64,000 nt of DNA from Paramecium octaurelia (taxonomy: Eukaryota; Ciliophora; Oligohymenophorea; Peniculida; Parameciidae). The stretch spans positions 209,568 to 273,567 of the forward strand of contig CAJJDP010000072.1 in the NCBI GenBank assembly GCA_905182995.1, read 5' to 3'. The notes beneath the pieces were generated by a model. That model saw only the letters and a list, made by a program, of their open reading frames with translations, was not told the DNA's origin and did not search any database. A program made the translations under genes and the position numbers. This document shows, one piece after another, positions 1-13,148 of the stretch; position 1 is the first letter of the stretch; each line of letters begins with the position of its first letter.

Positions 1-613
1 AGAAATCTTTCATAAATTAGAGAAGACATCTTGTTTTAATTCTAAGAAGTCAAGCAAAAGTAATTTGAGTGGATCTATGCAAATGAACAGCAAGGAACTA
101 AAAAAGATGTATGATCAAATGAATAATTAATTACAATTATTGAATAAATTAATAGTTTGTTTAGATGATAAATGGAATTTACAAGATAGCAAACAAGTCA
201 AATAATAGCTGAAGGAATTTTCAGAGAAAGTGAGGGAATTTGGAGAAGTCACTTTGCATAATAGTTTTATAGAATAGCAAATGGGCGACAAGAGTTTTAG
301 GTCTCAGGAGTCCTCATTTCTGCCTAAGACTAATCATACACAGGTGAATGAAATGGATTTCAGCAATCTAAAAGAAGAGGAGGATAGCCAAATTAGACAG
401 ATGAAGGACATCATGTAATAATATCGAAATCAAACTACTGAATAGAGTGGTCTATTTTAACGAGACTTAAATAGAAGTAGTTTTATTGGAACAAAAAAGT
501 AGGAGAGCAAATTGTCATCTGAGAGAATGAAGGAAAACAATTCAAAAATTGATTCATTAATAAATAAATTGCATCATTTGAATCAAAGCTATAAATTGTT
601 ATCTAATGAATGA
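1..613 (+). CDS. 3' end of a Gln/Ser-rich coiled-coil protein (5' truncated)
   Basis: The frame is open from the window edge to TGA at 611-613, about 203 residues, with TAA/TAG read as Gln. The protein is hydrophilic, rich in Lys, Glu, Ser and Gln, with heptad-like stretches near the start (KELKKMYDQMNNQLQLLNKL) and at the end (IDSLINKLHHLNQSYKLL), so a coiled coil is likely. No catalytic motif is visible. The next gene starts 66 bp downstream on the same strand. I do not recognise the family; the missing N-terminus could carry the defining domain. Confidence 0.75.
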
Positions 614-679
614 TTTATTATTAAATTTATATACTTGTTTTTATTATAAAATACGACAAATTATAATTAATATAAAATC

Positions 680-1900
<1,221 letters not shown>

Positions 1901-2772
1901 AATATTTGTGCATTTCCAATTAAGAATTCTTAATATCTCTTATTGTTATTTTGTTGTTGACTATCAACAATAAAGTGTATTAAAATTATGTTTAGAAAGT
2001 TCAAGAAGCATATTGCATCCCAATTCTAAAAGATAATCATTCATAACTAAATAGAGTTTAGAGCTACTCTGAATGACTCTATTTCTCTTGCTGAATTATA
2101 TTGAACATTATACAGTATCTTAGCATTAAAATAATTGAATAATCTACATAACTTAAACTTCTATTTAATATCATTTTAATGAATCCAAGCAATTTTCATT
2201 TGATTATATCATTTATATAAGTAAAACAACTAAAGGTTTTCTCATTCTGATCTTGAAAGCAGAAAGAGAAAAATGTGAACCAAAATTCATTTTAATAGAA
2301 ATAAAAATTTCTAATTCAGATATTCATTCAATTAATATAACCATCAACATATAAATTAGTATATTCTAGCTTTTATTGATCTTTTGGATAATAATTTTTT
2401 TTAGTATTAAAGAACCTCTGAGATTTTTTAAGGACTATCAATAATTACTCTTATAAATCTCATAGCTAATTATAGGAAAAAGGTGGATTTGAATTATGAC
2501 TTCTTATGTTTTGTTATAATTACATATTGAGAAAAGAAAAGTTGAGAATCAAGATTATCTCAGATTTCATATTAAAATTATTATTTTTTGTTCAGAAATA
2601 CAATGGATAATCACTTAATTTTCATAAGCTTTAGACTAATAAATGTCAGGATATCATTTTCAGCATAAAAAGAAAATTATCAATAGATATTTTATAATTA
2701 ATTACATAATTTTATGCGTTCAAATATAATAGGCAAAGATGATGAATTTATTTATTATCAATATTTTGTGCT
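1901..2772. other. spacer with decayed coding remnants
   Basis: AT-rich stretch between the kinase and the end of the VIT/VWA gene. It holds no complete gene. Coding-like fragments on the plus strand are listed separately as a possible histidine-kinase-like relic. Confidence 0.5.
1988..2480 (+). pseudogene. possible relic of a histidine-kinase-like (HATPase) gene
   Basis: A 38-residue open frame starts at 1988 (MFRKFKKHIASQFQK) and is followed, in shifted frames, by TTKGFLILILKAEREK and EPKFILIEIKISNSD. The second block has the spacing of the G1 region of HATPase_c domains (xxTxKGxIxLxxE...L.IEIxDxG), as found in ciliate sensor histidine kinases. TGA codons and frame changes interrupt it. 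Three intact but motif-poor relatives of such proteins lie at 29.4, 39.0 and 41.4 kb, which makes a dead copy here plausible. The assignment rests on a short resemblance only. Confidence 0.3.
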
Positions 2773-5205
2773 TCATTTAAGACCTGCATTTATTAATTCA
2801 ATTCTGGCCTTGTATAATAGGGATTGCCAATTCTTTAAATATTGTTTGATAAAATTAATAGCTTTGATATATATAATGATCCATTAGCCTCTTTGTTGCC
2901 TTTAGTACTTTTTCAAATATGCAATCACTAAGGCAGTCACCCAGATCTGAGTTAATATGAAATCAGGCAATTATTATGTTTATCTGCCATTAACAAGGGA
3001 TTAGCTTTGATTGGATTCTGGCATTTTAGCTAGTATAGCATTCATAGATTAGCTCGGACAAACAAGGGCTAGAGCCTATTGATCCATAAAAGATCCATCA
3101 ATCTGTTGTGTTTGGATGACCTTAATCAGATAGTCTTAATTGGCTTAAGTATAGCTGGAGCCCATCTCAATGGAAACGGATTCCTCGGAGATCTTTTCAT
3201 TCGCATTAATACATTTGATTGCTTATTCATAAGTTTGATCGCTTATATATTGCAACAACAGACCCAAGTAATCCCGAGATTTCTTTTGTTCATTAATCAA
3301 TTTCTGTAGATTCTCGATATTGATGTTGCAGATCACAGCACAGTTATCAATCATGAGTATGTTAAGTGGATTAAAGAATAGCAATAGTAATGGATTGTTA
3401 ATATCGAATGAATTCTTAAGTTGATTGCATAAAATAGTGGATATACTATCTGAGTACCAAATTTCATCTAAGATCTTCTCCAAGATTTAGATGTATCCGT
3501 AGAGATGTAACAAGTAATTGGTTTGAATATCTCTCAAATTGCATTTGTATTGTTAAATAATCTGAGGTTCATTCTCATTTCCGAAATTAATTTCTAATTC
3601 TATTTCTGATTAGTCCTGCAACTGCTGATTATCTAGGTAGCATAGTAGTTCTCTCTAAGGTCTGTTAGGACTTGGATACATGGTAGTAATGTGTAAATGA
3701 CTGTCAAATTTCACGTTCATTTTAAACTTTGGCAATAGGGCCAATTGCAATAATTAGATCATTTAAGAGTTCAAGGACTGGACATGTTGACAGAAGGTGC
3801 AACTAGAATATCGATAATAACATTACCTCCCATTAGTTTGATTCGCTAATTACTCCACTATTTCCTAATCGAATTCTAATCCAAATCCCAAAGAGAACAC
3901 TCGAATATGAGGATTAGATTTTAATAAGGCAAATATTTCTTCAATTTCAGCTATTCGACCATCTGTCAATATAAACCATGTAGCATCAGATGACTTTACT
4001 GAATTTAACAATGCATCATTCATAGCACCCAATAAGAATGTACTTCCCATATTGCCCTCCATCATTTTGATTTCTTTTTCGCATTACTTTAAAACTGGTT
4101 CGCAGATCTTTTAATAGGTTTGGAATATCTTTCTCCATTTGCTTCCAAAACTGTAAATATTGAAGTAGCATTCTGAAGGCAAAGATCGAATGAATAGTTG
4201 CAATCCCTATTTAGCCAACATGATTTTGGTTCCTTCCATAGAGTTGCTTTGATCCAAGAAGAATGTTATGTTTCTTTAATTAGTAATTGGAGTGATGTTG
4301 AAAAAGTAAGGCCAATAATGTTAATTTATAGATTCTGGAGTGATGCTTGAATAAGATGGCATAGATTCCATAGTTTCTTATTCTTAATTTTTCTGTGGAT
4401 CCTCACAATTAAAATAAATCATTTCCTCATACAATATGGTAGGCAATGGAAGATTCAAGTACATGCAATATTTTTAATTGATCGAATATCCAGGAGCTCC
4501 GAATTGTATCTTAGTGCATATCAATTCTGGCTTTATTGTAAATAGCAAAATAAACAAGGAAGAGTCTGTTCCCTTATAAAAATTGCATTGGATATGATTA
4601 TTGTTAATTTGTAATTTATGAGTGGGCGATAACACTGATGAAAGTTCGGGCGTAGTGATTGATATTTTATATGGACATTCTGGATTAAGTTACAAGGATA
4701 ATATTCGAACATTATTTTACAGTATTTCATGTTTAAGTATATACCTGTATTCTATTTGCAATTTGTCTTCTGGATTGAGTTTGCGAGTAAATTAAAAGGA
4801 ATGATCACTTAGATCTAAGATTCGAATCTTTTGATTCTCTGTCACTAATTCAACGAAGTCTTTGAGTCGCATGAATTTGCCGACGGATTTCTTTTCATTT
4901 AATATGGTATTGTAACCAAGCAATCTCATCTGTTGACCGTGATAGCCACTGCAGAATCTAGTTAAATCAATGTCCACTCTCATCTAAGTCTTTTTGAGAT
5001 TGATGTAATGATTACGCTCAAACACTTCAGAAAATGCCTCATTGTGAATCACGATCTCGTATTCTAGAAGCTCTTAAGTATTTTGAATGAGTTATGATTT
5101 CTTGACACTGCTCTACTTTGGATAACGCATGTACAGTTGTCTGAATTAAATTAAGTCTGGATCTTGAGGATTATAATTGAGCACCTTCAGTTCCTTGTTT
5201 CCCAT
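2773..5205 (-). CDS. VIT/VWA-domain protein (VWA5/ITIH-like)
   Basis: 802 residues with one 24-nt intron at 3803-3826. The N-terminal region (about residues 30-190, EYEIVIHNEAFSEVF, EIEYRY) fits a VIT-like beta domain. The VWA domain follows with a MIDAS loop FFLDQSNSMEG and the second MIDAS element ILTDGR, plus GSTFLLGAM. The last 60 residues (IWVTALVIAYLKKY) resemble the Trp-rich C-terminal tail of VWA5A-type proteins. The protein has no signal peptide, so a cytosolic role in protein-protein interaction is likely (inference). The start ATG is the first in frame; an upstream small gene on the same strand begins about 90 bp away. Confidence 0.87.
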
Positions 5206-5295
5206 GATTTTATAATTATATATTATAACTAATAAATACTCTCAACAACATATTAAATATCTCTCATATTACAATTTCATCTATGTCTATACATC

Positions 5296-5484
5296 TCATG
5301 ATTCCTTGATTTTAATATCTTAATATTCTCTCATACTATAGTCATTAAGCTTCATTGATTATCTCAAAATCTTGTTCATTCCTTCTGGATATGTCATTAG
5401 TATTCCTGTATTCCTCTGCTTATCACATTCGAATTGAAATTACAAATCCTATTCTGTTTCTGTTTCTACTTGCAGATGTGACAT
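5296..5484 (-). CDS. small acidic protein, unknown
   Basis: 62-residue single-exon frame ending in TGA at 5296-5298. It starts MSHLQVETETEQDLQF and stays hydrophilic, with a central TGILMTYPEGMNKILRQS. It sits head to head with the eS25 gene, only 55 bp away, and just upstream of the VIT/VWA gene. No family recognised; its balanced composition, unlike the Gln/Leu/Ile-rich readings of non-coding DNA, is the main support. Confidence 0.5.
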
Positions 5485-5539
5485 TTTACATCGATTTCGA
5501 TTAAAATAATTTCAAAAATTTTATTAAAGATTTAAAATC

Positions 5540-6051
5540 ATGGTAACACAATATAAATTATAGTTTAGGGAAAACAACCAACCTAAGGTTAAAAGAAAAC
5601 CAAGGATTAGATTTCTAAGGCAGCCTCCCAAAGAAGCAAATAAACAAAGAAGGTAATATTGTTCCATCATTACTTGCTTAGAAGTGGACTAAGGGAAGAG
5701 CAAAGGATAAATTAAACAATGCCGTCTTTTTGGACAATACATCCTACAAATAAATTGAGACCTAATTACCAAAAATGGGTGCATTGATCACAGTCTCTAC
5801 AGTATCAGATAAATTCAAAGTTAATGGGTATTTATTGGTCTCTTAAACCTTCTTAAAGTTCATTGGCAAGAAGATGCATTAGACATTTCGCAAAATCAGG
5901 TTTGTTGGTACCAGCCGGAGATTAAAACTCTAAATAATACATCTTCACTGTAAATGCTCAAGTTGTCGCTGCCTAAAAAGCTGCCGCTGCTGCTGCCGCC
6001 GCTGACAAGCCATAAGCCTAAAAGAAAGCACCAGCCCCCAAGAAATAATGA
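5540..6051 (+). CDS. RPS25: small-subunit ribosomal protein eS25
   Basis: 141 residues after removing introns 5543-5568, 5653-5681 and 5828-5858. The spliced protein has a Lys/Gln-rich tail at the N-terminus followed by the conserved core KKKWTKGRAKDKLNN, then VFLDNTSYKQI, SDKFKVNGSLARRCIRHF and LLVPAGDQNSKQYIF, all colinear with eS25 (the winged-helix protein of the 40S head near the mRNA exit region). The first intron begins immediately after the ATG, so exon 1 is three bases. The third intron ends in AAG rather than TAG. An Ala/Lys-rich C-terminal extension (KAAAAAAAADKPQ) goes beyond the usual length. Without the splices the frame shifts at each junction, which supports the model strongly. 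Confidence 0.95.
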
Positions 6052-7264
6052 GATTATAATTTAAGTACATTACAACAAATATATATAATTTTGCATGAGC
6101 ATTCAATTTACATCTTCTACCCCACCCTCCGATTGTTATCACCTATTTACTACCATTATTTGATATTAATCCCCTCATTGCCCCAGTCCTCATTTATTAT
6201 TCGCTTCAATTTAACCAAGCATTAAATTCACCCAGAATTACATTTAATAAAATTTCAATATAATATATATGATAAATTTATTGATATTCAATTAAAACCC
6301 TCTAAGAACTAACATAAGTTCTCATTGAATGAATAAAATGCATAAGAAAGGATCGAGTTCAAGATTGTATAATATATAAGCATCAATTCAGAAATTATAC
6401 TAATATACAATATTTCTAATTTATGGTAGAGAGGGGATCCAAAACATCAATATGAAATTATGACTCTATAGGTTTCCTAATGTATTTTCCTAAATGAATC
6501 TAAATTGCCCAAAATACGAATTGTCATAATCCCTCCTATTTACCAACTATAAATTTAGTTTGTTATAAATGATTATTTTTACCAGTTATATTTTAGGATC
6601 TCACTTAACTTCTTTTCTAAATATAATACAATATATCTAAAGATACTAAAATCAATTTGAATATAATGATTGAATTATAGTTTACCTGAATTTGTAGGCA
6701 GGAATATAGTGAATGAATGAAAGATTAAAATAAACACCTTACTTGATTATAATATTTTAGACCCATAAAATTTTTAATATTAATATTATATCTATATTAA
6801 CTTGGAATAGAGACATATCATGAGTAAAATATGAAAGAAGTCATGTTAAATGAATCGATGATAGCGAATTTAATAAGTCTAATTTTAGGCTGAAATTATA
6901 CCTTTTCAAATTAATCTACAAATTTAATTGTTAAAAGTTCATGTTGAGACTCTTTTTTTATCTCACTCTTTTTCCGTAAATTGTTTGGGTACTAATTGCT
7001 GAGAGTATGGACATTCGATATAAGAATAGAAATTAATAATAAGAATAATTATATCAGGGTAGATATTTGTGGAACAATCGAATTAAATCGTTTTTGTAAT
7101 AAATTTCATTACACAACCAATAATAATCATTTAAAAGATAATTGTTTACTTAGTCGTATTCTTAAATCCTTTGATATGGGTTCATAGAGGATTACTCTCT
7201 CTATATTTTAGATAAAAACATTGTTTTGATAAAGAGTATGAAACATACTTGAATTTATCAAAAT
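6052..7264. other. AT-rich spacer
   Basis: About 1.2 kb with no gene I can support. Open frames exist on both strands, but only because two of three standard stops are sense codons; they are Ile/Asn/Gln-rich and lack any recognisable motif. A weak coding-like patch at 6996-7190 may belong to the decayed gene downstream. Confidence 0.6.
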
Positions 7265-8340
7265 ATGGAGTTCAATATATTCATCACATTCTCTAACTTA
7301 AATTCTGGTTCGGTAGGACTTGGAATAGAGCTCAATCAAAATGTGGTATATTTGAATAAGATATATCCGCAATAAGTTGGCATACGTATTAAGTTGGAGA
7401 TCTTCATTCTATTTTGTAAAAAGTTAAATTGGTAACAAATAATTGCGATAACACTTATTGAGTCTTTTAATCATAAGGAACAATTTAATTTGCTTTATTT
7501 CGTGATTGTTGAGAAGGACAAGAGAAAGCAAGCCCCAATTAAAGAAACGTAAGCAGTCTTGATGGTTGATTCGTATCTGCCTACTCAGATCCTCTCTGAC
7601 TTCAGACGGGAACACTTTGGTTTGAGTGGTTGTAATAATTTTTTCCAAAATTACTAATAAATTCATGTTCTCCACACCATACTTACACACTCTCAAATTG
7701 AATCTGTGACATCTGTAATTTGCCTAGACCGTCTTATTCAGGATATCGATTGGTTTAAGAATGCGATGTGACAATGTAACTTTGTCAATCTAACAATCTC
7801 TTAAAAATTATCTTCCATTACATCCATTGCATAATTCGTTTGTGAAACTGGGGAATGCCTCTATGAGATGACTTTGCAATATATTGATTATGGTATTTGA
7901 GTAACTGAGTTTAATGAATGGTTTTTATATAAGATGCGGCAATTATTGATCCCAAATGCCTTCGCACACTGTGGAAAGAAATTACTTTCTTGAACTGCAA
8001 TCACAAATATAAATTGTAACGAGAATAAATACAGAGCCTGTTACAGCAAAGCTTGAGCTTAGTGCGTCCACTTTATTAGTTGACAGTGATGTAATCATGA
8101 CCTTCATAATCAAATGACCCCCAACTTACAGTATTCCATCTAAAAAATCCGATACGAAATATGACGCTGCCTGCAATTACGCAAAACTACTTCCGAAGGA
8201 ATAGTATTCTTGTTTCTAAGTTTACTATTCATTAAAGTTCATTTGAAGCAGTCCAGATACTAGATTCGATATCAACAGAACCTATTTTACGAAGTTCTAA
8301 TTTTGGACTATCAAGATTATGGACAACACCATAAATGCCA
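7265..8340 (+). pseudogene. decayed gene of unknown family
   Basis: The first block, 7265-7771, is a 168-codon frame starting MEFNIFITFSNLNSG and containing KDKRKQAPIKETQAVLMVD and SYLPTQILSDFRREHFG, with charge pattern and amino-acid balance typical of real protein. After a TGA, further coding-like blocks appear in shifting frames: VCETGECLYEMTLQYIDYG, FNEWFLYKMRQLLIPNAF, LELSASTLLVDSDVIMTF and PSKKSDTKYDAACNYAKLLP. No set of 20-32 nt introns that I found joins them. This fits a gene that has collected TGA codons and frame changes. The LELSAS...D pattern is faintly like REJ/PKD-type repeats, but that is not enough to assign a family. Confidence 0.5.
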
Positions 8341-8901
8341 AAAGTACGTAATTTATGTATAGTAGTTGCTATGACTCTTGCAAGATTAAATCCCTTGTAA
8401 TTTTAAAAGCATTGAGACAAAAACAAAATGAATATATCCCAAAGTAAATTGGTTTACGAATAGATTTTGTTTTGAGTTCCTAATATTATTTTTCAAGGAT
8501 TTAATCTTTAAATTTCAATGTAATCAAATTCATTAATTTATTATTACAATTTAGATAATTGATATTTTTCATTTCTTTTCTTTTCCACTAAAATTGTCAT
8601 GCCAATGAAAGTTGATTATTTTTATAAAGATTTATTTAAAATGCAATAAATTACTGAAATCAATTTTCTTTCGAAAAATTTATAATATTATAAACACATA
8701 AGAATATATACATCTTTACTTATTAGTCAATAATTAGAATTTCAGTTGTCACTCTATCGATTAATTAATACAAGTAGAATAAAATCATTTATTAAATACT
8801 CATATAATTGAGATAAATCTAAATAGTATTGATCCAACTTGAGATTCAAATAGAACAGCAATATAATATAAAATAAATTATAACCCAAATTCTATTAATT
8901 T
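8341..8901. other. AT-rich spacer
   Basis: About 560 bp between the decayed gene and the next plus-strand gene. It holds only low-complexity A/T sequence; I see no gene, RNA or repeat array. Confidence 0.65.
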
Positions 8902-10084
8902 ATGTTTAATTGCATTACGGTGTAGACATTACCTCCAGAGCAAATTAAATCATTCTAAGTACCCTTGAATTTCCAGGGGGTCTAAGACATAAAAACAAAG
9001 TGTGCTTAATGCCTGAATTACGATGTTTAACTTTTTTTAGACAAAGAATGTAAATAAGAGATTGACTCATCATTAAGACTCTGCTAAGCAAGATAAACAA
9101 ACATTATTTATGCAAAAAGAGTTGATTTAACATATGACTCTTCCTATTTTCCAAAAGTGACTTGTTGGTTTAAATAGGATGGAATTGAATTGAATATGGG
9201 AGTGATATTAAACTCGGATTACTCATTCGATGAAGTAATACAACTGTGATCTCTAGGTATTGCAAGAAGCCAAATAGAAAGAGATAATAGTAAAAATGCC
9301 AAATTCTATCATAGTGACAGACCTTGATCAAACCAAAATCTTGGCATCCATGATACAAATGCAAATGTTGAAACTAATCAGTCCCTCAGATACGGATCCT
9401 CAATTATTAATACACTTTACTACAACTGGGCAGGAACCATAAGTTCAACTACAATAAAAGAACGGTTTCCCTCAATTTCAATTCCCATAAAACCCAATTC
9501 GACCACAAGGCAATTAAGGAACTCTCTAACCATCTGGTCTATAAATTAAAAAAAATTAATTCCCAATTTTTTCATTATAGAGTAAGCCTTAAAATAAATT
9601 TAATAATAATAAAGTACAAATACAAGAGAGTGTATTTCCTCCATCCAACTTTGAAATTCAAAAAAGGTAATAACCCCCAAAACCATAACCATTTATGAAT
9701 CCATTTGTGAATCCACCAAATAACACAGCGACAGTTTTCAAAACTATAGATTCCCAAGTTTTTCAATAAAAAGATCAAAACAAGGCGAATGATATTGCAT
9801 CCTTAGAAAGGATGGCCTTAAAATGTGTTGAATAGAAAATACATGTTGGTAAGTTTATTTTAATAATTAATGAAAACAGTGATTTTGTCACCTATCAATG
9901 CAGTTCTCCTTAGTTATCTGGGTATTTTCTATAAGTTAAAGGCAGAAATGCTCCTTTAAAAAATGAATAATAAATTAAATGGGAAAGTAAATACGGAGTT
10001 TAAATAGCTGATAATGTCGGTAAAGGGTTTATAATTAAATGGAAGAATAATACATACAATTCCTTAACAATATATCTTATGTGA
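8902..10084 (+). CDS. Gln/Pro-rich protein with a CxxC pair, unknown
   Basis: 386 residues after removing one 22-nt intron at 9235-9256, whose in-frame TGA shows it must be spliced. The N-terminal third has KTKCAQCLNYDV and several spaced Cys residues that could bind zinc. The middle (roughly residues 150-260) is a low-complexity Gln/Pro/Asn stretch (FPQFQFPQNPIRPQG). The C-terminal 90 residues look folded, with CSSPQLSGYFLQVKG and GKGFIIKWKNNTYN. The N-terminal Cys pairs, variable Gln/Pro linker and folded tail suggest a trafficking or coat adaptor-like layout, but nothing identifies it. The model runs 3n from ATG to TGA. Confidence 0.75.
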
Positions 10085-10601
10085 AAGAAAATTGATGTTT
10101 ATATAAAACTATAAAAATTATAAATCTAGGTTTAATATCTTTTCTTGTTGAATGTAATTAACTCAAAAGATATACTCTTTGTAATTATCAAATTTAATTC
10201 ATTAAAAAGGTTGAAAATTAAAAGAAGTGGCTTTCTTTGAAGGATCTTACTATTTTTAAAGTAGCCGAATGATTTTTAAGATGAGATGATGATTCTAAGT
10301 AACCGATGATCTTATTATTAGGTTTAGTAGTTTAATGATTAAAATAGATAATTTCAAATTGGACAAATTATCAACTTGCTCTAATAACATTTGAGATATA
10401 CTTCACTCATTGATAAGATATTGAAAATTGATTACAATTTAAACAGGAAAATTGTAATTAGAATCCTAACGGCAAATTCATAAAAAGTTAAGAATTTATA
10501 TATCATAGTGGGATTCGATATCAATTTAAAATCCAGTTCCAAATAGTTAGATGACGTAAATATTGCCTTTATATAAATTGAATAGTATATAAAATTAATT
10601 T
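10085..10601. other. AT-rich convergent spacer
   Basis: Roughly 500 bp between the 3' ends of two convergent genes. No gene, RNA or repeat is apparent. Confidence 0.65.
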
Positions 10602-13111
10602 TCATTAGAATTTACTGAAATTGCCTGAAAATTCTAGTGCTTCTATTATTTCTGACTGTTGAGGGTATTTCTTATTCAAGATCGAGTGATTATCAAATGA
10701 TCCTTGTTTATGAGAAGAGGAGATCATCTGAGTTAGATTTAATTTCTTGAGGGTTTCCTGATTGCAAAAGGCTACTGGTGTCAATCCATCGTTATTTAAT
10801 TTATTTAAATTGCCCCCTAAATGAATGAATCTCATAATAAGTGAAACTGAATTGCTTTTAAAAACAAAATGCATGGGAGTCATTCCATCTACACTGGGAA
10901 TATTGACGTTGGCTCCAATTTTTAATAGATAATTGCAAATGGCTTCATCTCCATTTTCAGCTGCGTATGAAAGTGGAGTTCTGCCAAATTCATCCTTCTG
11001 ATTTGCGTCATCAGGTGTATACATGAAACCTGATTGAATAGCAATGTTTAGACATTTCTTTTTGGCAGCCTAGAACAATTTTCTAGTTTTCAATTTCATA
11101 TCAGATTGTATTCTTTATTTGGATGAATACATAGTTGATTAACTCTTTTATTTATTGAGAGCTAAACTTTTGATCACATTGATGACTTCTAATTCAATTC
11201 TTTTGATTCTCTCTGGATTCTTCTTGGCAAGTGAAGCCAATAAATTCTTTTTTGATTCTTCCTACTCTTATTTTAATTGTTTCTATTTCGAGTATTTCTT
11301 TCTTTAGAGATAAGCTCTAATAGCTGCTTTGATTTTGTTGATAGCCATGACTTCAACTTCACTGGTAATCCATTCATGAGGGTTCCTGTGCCCACTAAAC
11401 CTTTATTGATTTTAATCAGCCAAAGCTTTAGAAACAAACTATCGTTCTGTTTGTGGGCCTCCACTAAGATACCTTTTAAAATCAGTTTATCTGATTGTAC
11501 TAGTAGATCTGAGTTTATATTTCTTTTCTTCCTTAACAGCTCTATCGGTTTGAGACCCAGGCAGCGGATTCTTAACAATCAATTTTGATGGCGGATGAAA
11601 TAAACGTTAAACAAATTCTGTCGACTTCATTTCTTTATTGATTTTAAACAGCAGAGACCCTTATCTGGGAATGTTTCTGGTAATGAAGTTATTGGCAATT
11701 CCAATGTTCTTTTAATTTCTATATTTTTTGACTCTTTTCATTAATTTATCTTTGAACTTCAGAATTACTTTATTGACACCCTTCTATTATTAAATATAAT
11801 GATCCTTGTCTAATTCTTGTTGTAGTTTCATCAGATGCCTTTTCTATACGTCTCTGAAGATCGTAACCATCTTCATTTTAACTTTTTCAAGTTCTTTTTA
11901 ACTCTTTTGCAATTGCATCTTCTTCATCACACTGTAATGAGTATCCTTGACTTATTGTTCTAGATTTGCACTAATCTTTTTTAGCCACACCTAGCGAATA
12001 GATTTAACATCATTTGATATATTTGTGTACGTTGCCAATATACATTCAGCAATGTTGAATTCAATTTCATCAATAATATTCTTATCCAAATGTGTGATGG
12101 TTTTCTATAGAAACTCCTTATCAGTACAACTATTCAATAATTAGGATGTGGTGGCAATGAATTTGACTTCCTCTTCCGTTAGACATCCTCCTTCAGTGTA
12201 TTTAGTGAGCAACCTGTCTCTCTACTGATTCCAAACACTCTATCCAACATTGTCTAAGATAGCCTTCTAGATGACAGGATACAATCCGAGCACCTTATGT
12301 GACTTGCCTTTCAATCTATACTATTTCTCTAAATCCTCATTCCATTAAGCCTTAAAATCCTTGTATTCAGATACCAACTGTATCTTTGGATTGACTGTTA
12401 CTTCTTCTTGAATTGATGACAACCTTTTTCGACTGCTAGTAGCACATGCTGTACTGGCCCTGCTTATCTGGGAGATATTGGACTGACTGAATGTTCTATT
12501 TCTCTTCTCCTATTATTGTTTGGTTTGAGTAGCAGTTATGCTATCAATCAGAGCATACTGCAATTTCTTACGTAGATGTTCATATTTGGATTTCACATTC
12601 AACCATTCGAAAATATTGATGTTTTGTTTGTTCATCTTTTGTAATTCATTCCATTCATCAACTCTGTATTAATGCATTCTCAATTCAACCTTAGTCATAA
12701 AACCTATTTAATAATACTCATACTCTGCATCTATTCCTTTATGTGTTTGCACATAGCTGCAACTACGAAATTCTGTCTCTCCTCAATCGAACTATATTGT
12801 TCCAATTCCTATATTGAGAATCCGAATTAGTGGCAGAATTACTGTAATTCCTTATTATGAACCATCTCCTAAATCAAATGGGCGTAACTCTCCACCATCT
12901 AATGTTTAGCAGGCTTGCTCCGATTCGATGACATTGAAATTCCAGAACTCTGAGTCATTTAATGAATTTGTTGGATCTCATTCAGTTATTGCAATCTCAT
13001 CTCAAAGTCTTGTTCGTTCTTCAGTTCTCCAAACACTTCCTCATCCAGTACAGGTTCCAAAGATTGAGTTCTCCTTTATTTTAATGAAAAATTCATAGTC
13101 TGCTTAATCAT
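10602..13111 (-). CDS. IQ-motif and ankyrin-repeat coiled-coil protein
   Basis: 829 residues if a 20-nt intron at 12773-12792 (ending CAG) is removed; this is the change that restores the frame between SIQELEQY and FRSCSYVQ. The N-terminal 560 residues are charged and helical with coiled-coil stretches. Around residue 600 lies INKIKAAIRAYLQRKKY, a calmodulin-binding IQ motif. Near the C-terminus are at least two ankyrin repeats (FGRTPLSYAAENGDEAICNY, DGMTPMHFVFKSN) and a partial third (NDGLTPVAF). IQ plus ankyrin in a long coiled-coil frame is common in ciliary or cortical scaffold proteins; that role is inference. An upstream in-frame ATG at 13111 is preferred over the one at 13096. Confidence 0.85.
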
Positions 13112-13148
13112 CTTAATTACAGATAATTCGTATAAATATTTAATTATT
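13112..13148. promoter_or_regulatory. 37-bp divergent promoter
   Basis: The start codons of the ankyrin gene (minus, 13111) and the leucine-rich-repeat gene (plus, 13149) are separated by 37 bp of almost pure A/T. Both promoters, both 5' UTRs or their start sites must lie in or overlap this stretch. No sequence motif beyond A/T-richness is visible. Confidence 0.6.

Noticed and set aside
6996-7187. 63-codon frame MLRVWTFDIRIEINN as a gene
   Set aside because: Asn/Ile-rich, no support from neighbours; at best part of the decayed gene downstream.
11277-11588. 103-codon plus-strand frame (MFLFRVFLSLEISSN)
   Set aside because: Antisense shadow of the IQ/ankyrin gene, whose minus-strand reading contains the IQ motif.
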